From CAZPWQ01 sp964590495 (GTDB lineage: Bacteria; Bacteroidota; Rhodothermia; Balneolales; Balneolaceae), in contig CAZPWQ010000161.1 of NCBI GenBank assembly GCA_964590495.1, forward strand, positions 1 through 6,388: DNA of 6,388 nucleotides, given 5' to 3'. The notes below the pieces were generated by a model. That model made no database searches, was not told the origin of the DNA, and saw only the letters and a list, made by a program, of their open reading frames with translations. Made by a program: the position numbers and the translations under genes. Shown one piece after another: positions 4,805-6,388 of the stretch (positions within the stretch are counted from its first letter, which is position 1; the number at the start of each line of letters is the position of its first letter).

Positions 4805-5808
4805 GATCGTACCCCCGGCATTTGGTTCCATTCACGTCCATCGAGGAGCCGACCGGCCTGTTTCTTCCCCACCTTATGAGAGTACTCGCCATTATCCCAT
4901 TCGACGGCAAAACGATTCTTATATCCGTAGTTGGGGCGATATTCACCCCATTGCTTGAAGAAATATGCAACACCGGCCTCCACGCACTGATCTCTGAGCG
5001 ATCGCGCCCAATCGGGGTGCATCGGACGGGCGTTGGGGCCGGATTCGCCGCCGACGATAACCCAGTCTATACCACGATCAAAGGGGCGGGCATCATTAAT
5101 CCAGTCCTCATAATCCTCATCAAAAATGTTACCGTCTAAGGCATTGAAATAGTTTACAGAAGGATCATCACTCAAATATTTACAGTGAATCCAAGATAAA
5201 TCAACAGCTCCCACCAGTGGCTCACAACTCAGAAACCGAACGGCGGCCGGGCACTTCAGCAGGTGGGGGATGCGCAGGTCGGCGGTTTCCTGGTTTTCTA
5301 CTGAGGTGCCTAACCAGACATTAAGAAGAGGCTTGTATTCAGGATACGCATATTCATTTTTTACCCTTTCCTGCTCAATCCACTCAAAGAACTGGGACAT
5401 GCGTTCTGGGCGCTTTGTTAGTATCTGAAAAGTGTGCTCCTTCGATATGCTCATTACATCAAAAACCCTCACCACGAACTCAAACGGCACATCCGGATGG
5501 AACAGATCACTCATGGAATTGACAAATACCATGCGCGGTTTTTGCCATCGGAGGGGATCTTCTAGCCGCTCTTCAATCAGGGCTATTTTATTGTTCCACT
5601 TCGGTAAGAATTTTCCATCTTTATCCTGCGGTACTACTTTCATGTATCCTTTCTCCACCGGGGAGGGGTTTTTCTTTTCCCTGGCAGCATTCGCAATTCG
5701 TGAACTCATCGTCATTGCATAGCAATTCCGGCAGCCTTCTGAGACTTTGGAGCATCCCAATACAGGATTCCAAGTAACCTCGGTCCATTCTATTTTTGTT
5801 TTACTCAT
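4801..5808 (-). CDS. DUF5131 family (phage Gp37/Gp68) protein with three-Cys motif
   Basis: A 335-residue protein that matches the Gp37/Gp68 family throughout: IEWTEVTWNPVLGCSKVSEG (6-25), C19-x6-C26-x2-C29 ending in NCYA, FVNSMSDLFHPDVPFEFV, FQILTKRPERM, FLSCEPLVGAVDLSW, WVIVGGESGPNARPMHPDWA and FFKQWGEY. The three clustered cysteines suggest an iron-sulfur cluster, and the family is treated as radical-SAM-like, although the spacing differs from the canonical CX3CX2C. The reaction is unknown. The family is often seen beside a partner called TcmP; no such gene is in this window. An insertion (CKYLSDDPSVNYFNALDGNI and on) lies before the GGESG block. The start at 5808 has GAGG five bases upstream and overlaps the J-domain stop by 4 bp. 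Confidence 0.92.
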   Translation of the reverse strand: MSKTKIEWTEVTWNPVLGCSKVSEGCRNCYAMTMSSRIANAAREKKNPSPVEKGYMKVVPQDKDGKFLPKWNNKIALIEERLEDPLRWQKPRMVFVNSMSDLFHPDVPFEFVVRVFDVMSISKEHTFQILTKRPERMSQFFEWIEQERVKNEYAYPEYKPLLNVWLGTSVENQETADLRIPHLLKCPAAVRFLSCEPLVGAVDLSWIHCKYLSDDPSVNYFNALDGNIFDEDYEDWINDARPFDRGIDWVIVGGESGPNARPMHPDWARSLRDQCVEAGVAYFFKQWGEYRPNYGYKNRFAVEWDNGEYSHKVGKKQAGRLLDGREWNQMPGVRS

Positions 5809-6388
5809 GATTGCCTCGCGGTTTTGGCTTGCTGGAATGCGATTTGGACGGCCTGGAAATCTTCTGTGGTACCGCCGGCGTCAGGATGATATTGTTTGCT
5901 TTTGATCCGGTACGCTTTTTTTATGACATCCATAGGCGCAGATCGTGGTAATTCAAGAATATCCCACCATTTTGAGCCGGACCCGGTTTCAGGCAATGCC
6001 TTAAACCCGGTGAAGGCCGCGTTCATGATGTCGGATCCGTGGCGTTCTATTGCCCGTAGCGCTTCAATTACTTTACCAACAGCATAAATATTGTCAGCCA
6101 CGCGGTCGTACGTATCGCACGGCATACAGGCAGGTTCGCCATCTTTTTTGAAATAAACGGCTACTCCTGAATCTTCCGGCTCTTTGGCGTTCGAATATGG
6201 CAGGCCATCGTTTCGGGTTCTTATATTTGTAGAAATGACGACGGAATTATCGGTATCTACGCCGAAAAGTCGCAGTTCTCCGGTCAGGAAATTTATGGCC
6301 TCGGAAACAGTTTTATTCCTGGTCTCCCATCTGCTTTTTTTTGTATGAAATGATGACCGCTTCGGGTGCTTATTCCGCGGCCAGCTTT
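5805..6388 (-). CDS. J-domain (DnaJ-like) phage protein, N-terminus cut by window edge
   Basis: The frame is open to the right edge, giving 193 residues with the start outside. The C-terminus is a J domain: WWDILELPRSAPMDVIKKAY, then the HPD motif in YHPDAGG (H167-P168-D169) and FQAVQIAFQQA. HPD is needed to stimulate Hsp70 ATPase, so the protein could recruit the host DnaK. The upstream 139 residues (SWPRNKHPKRSSF at the edge, GELRLFG, VVISTNIRTRNDGLPYS, GVAVYF, CDTYDRVADNIYAVG, ALRAIERHGSDIMNAAFTGF) match a widespread phage J-domain family whose N-terminal part has no known function. The ATG at 6125 is internal; the conserved sequence runs 87 codons past it. It is the first gene seen of a coupled operon and overlaps DUF5131 by 4 bp. 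Confidence 0.9.
   Translation of the reverse strand, partial: SWPRNKHPKRSSFHTKKSRWETRNKTVSEAINFLTGELRLFGVDTDNSVVISTNIRTRNDGLPYSNAKEPEDSGVAVYFKKDGEPACMPCDTYDRVADNIYAVGKVIEALRAIERHGSDIMNAAFTGFKALPETGSGSKWWDILELPRSAPMDVIKKAYRIKSKQYHPDAGGTTEDFQAVQIAFQQAKTARQS

Noticed and set aside
4805..4831. Longer start for the ASCH gene
   Set aside because: The ATG at 4804 begins the conserved KALSVRQPW segment and forms an ATGA overlap with the upstream stop.
4632..4973. A 113-residue minus-strand open frame
   Set aside because: It crosses the ends of the ASCH and DUF5131 genes in another frame and has no domain features.

Overview
The window is a compact run of 14 protein genes, all on the minus strand, with only short gaps. 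I read it as the early or accessory region of a tailed bacteriophage or prophage. The families recognised are typical phage cargo: a J-domain protein, DUF5131 (Gp37/Gp68), an ASCH domain, YopX, a PD-(D/E)XK nuclease-like protein, DUF4326, an orphan SAM methyltransferase, a winged-helix protein and a DUF1376 (YdaU-like) replication protein. I see no rRNA, tRNA, CRISPR array, IS element or integrase. The host cannot be fixed. Several genes have good GGAGG-type ribosome binding sites, so the host reads Shine-Dalgarno signals. One small protein (2266..2520) faintly recalls hypotheticals of Bacteroidota phages, but this is weak.

In transcription order (high to low coordinates), block one runs from 6388 to 2757: J-domain protein (start outside the window), DUF5131, ASCH, a small CxxC/HxxC protein, YopX, a nuclease-like protein and DUF4326. 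Each pair of neighbours overlaps by 4 to 20 bp, which points to a translationally coupled operon. Block two, 2732 to 1598, is an AT-rich set of five small proteins of 60 to 90 residues. One has eight ordered Cys/His residues, another a short Cys cluster. Block three, 1579 to 1, holds the methyltransferase, a 70-bp gap with a TATAAT box and a 12-bp-arm inverted repeat, the winged-helix protein, and the DUF1376 protein running off the left edge.

The most interesting DNA-level signal is inside the DUF1376 gene. Three small palindromes made from TGGCA/TGCCA half-sites lie within 51 bp (120..170), in the part encoding the low-complexity linker. Two carry an identical 12-bp sequence read in different frames, so the DNA rather than the peptide seems to be conserved. 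They lie beside a very AT-rich stretch. This resembles the lambda arrangement, where replication-origin iterons lie inside the initiator gene O.

Two genes are longer than an ATG-to-stop search would show, because they are cut by the window edges: the DUF1376 gene (1..542) and the J-domain gene (5805..6388, 87 more residues upstream of its first in-window ATG). No stretch of 300 bases lacks a gene.
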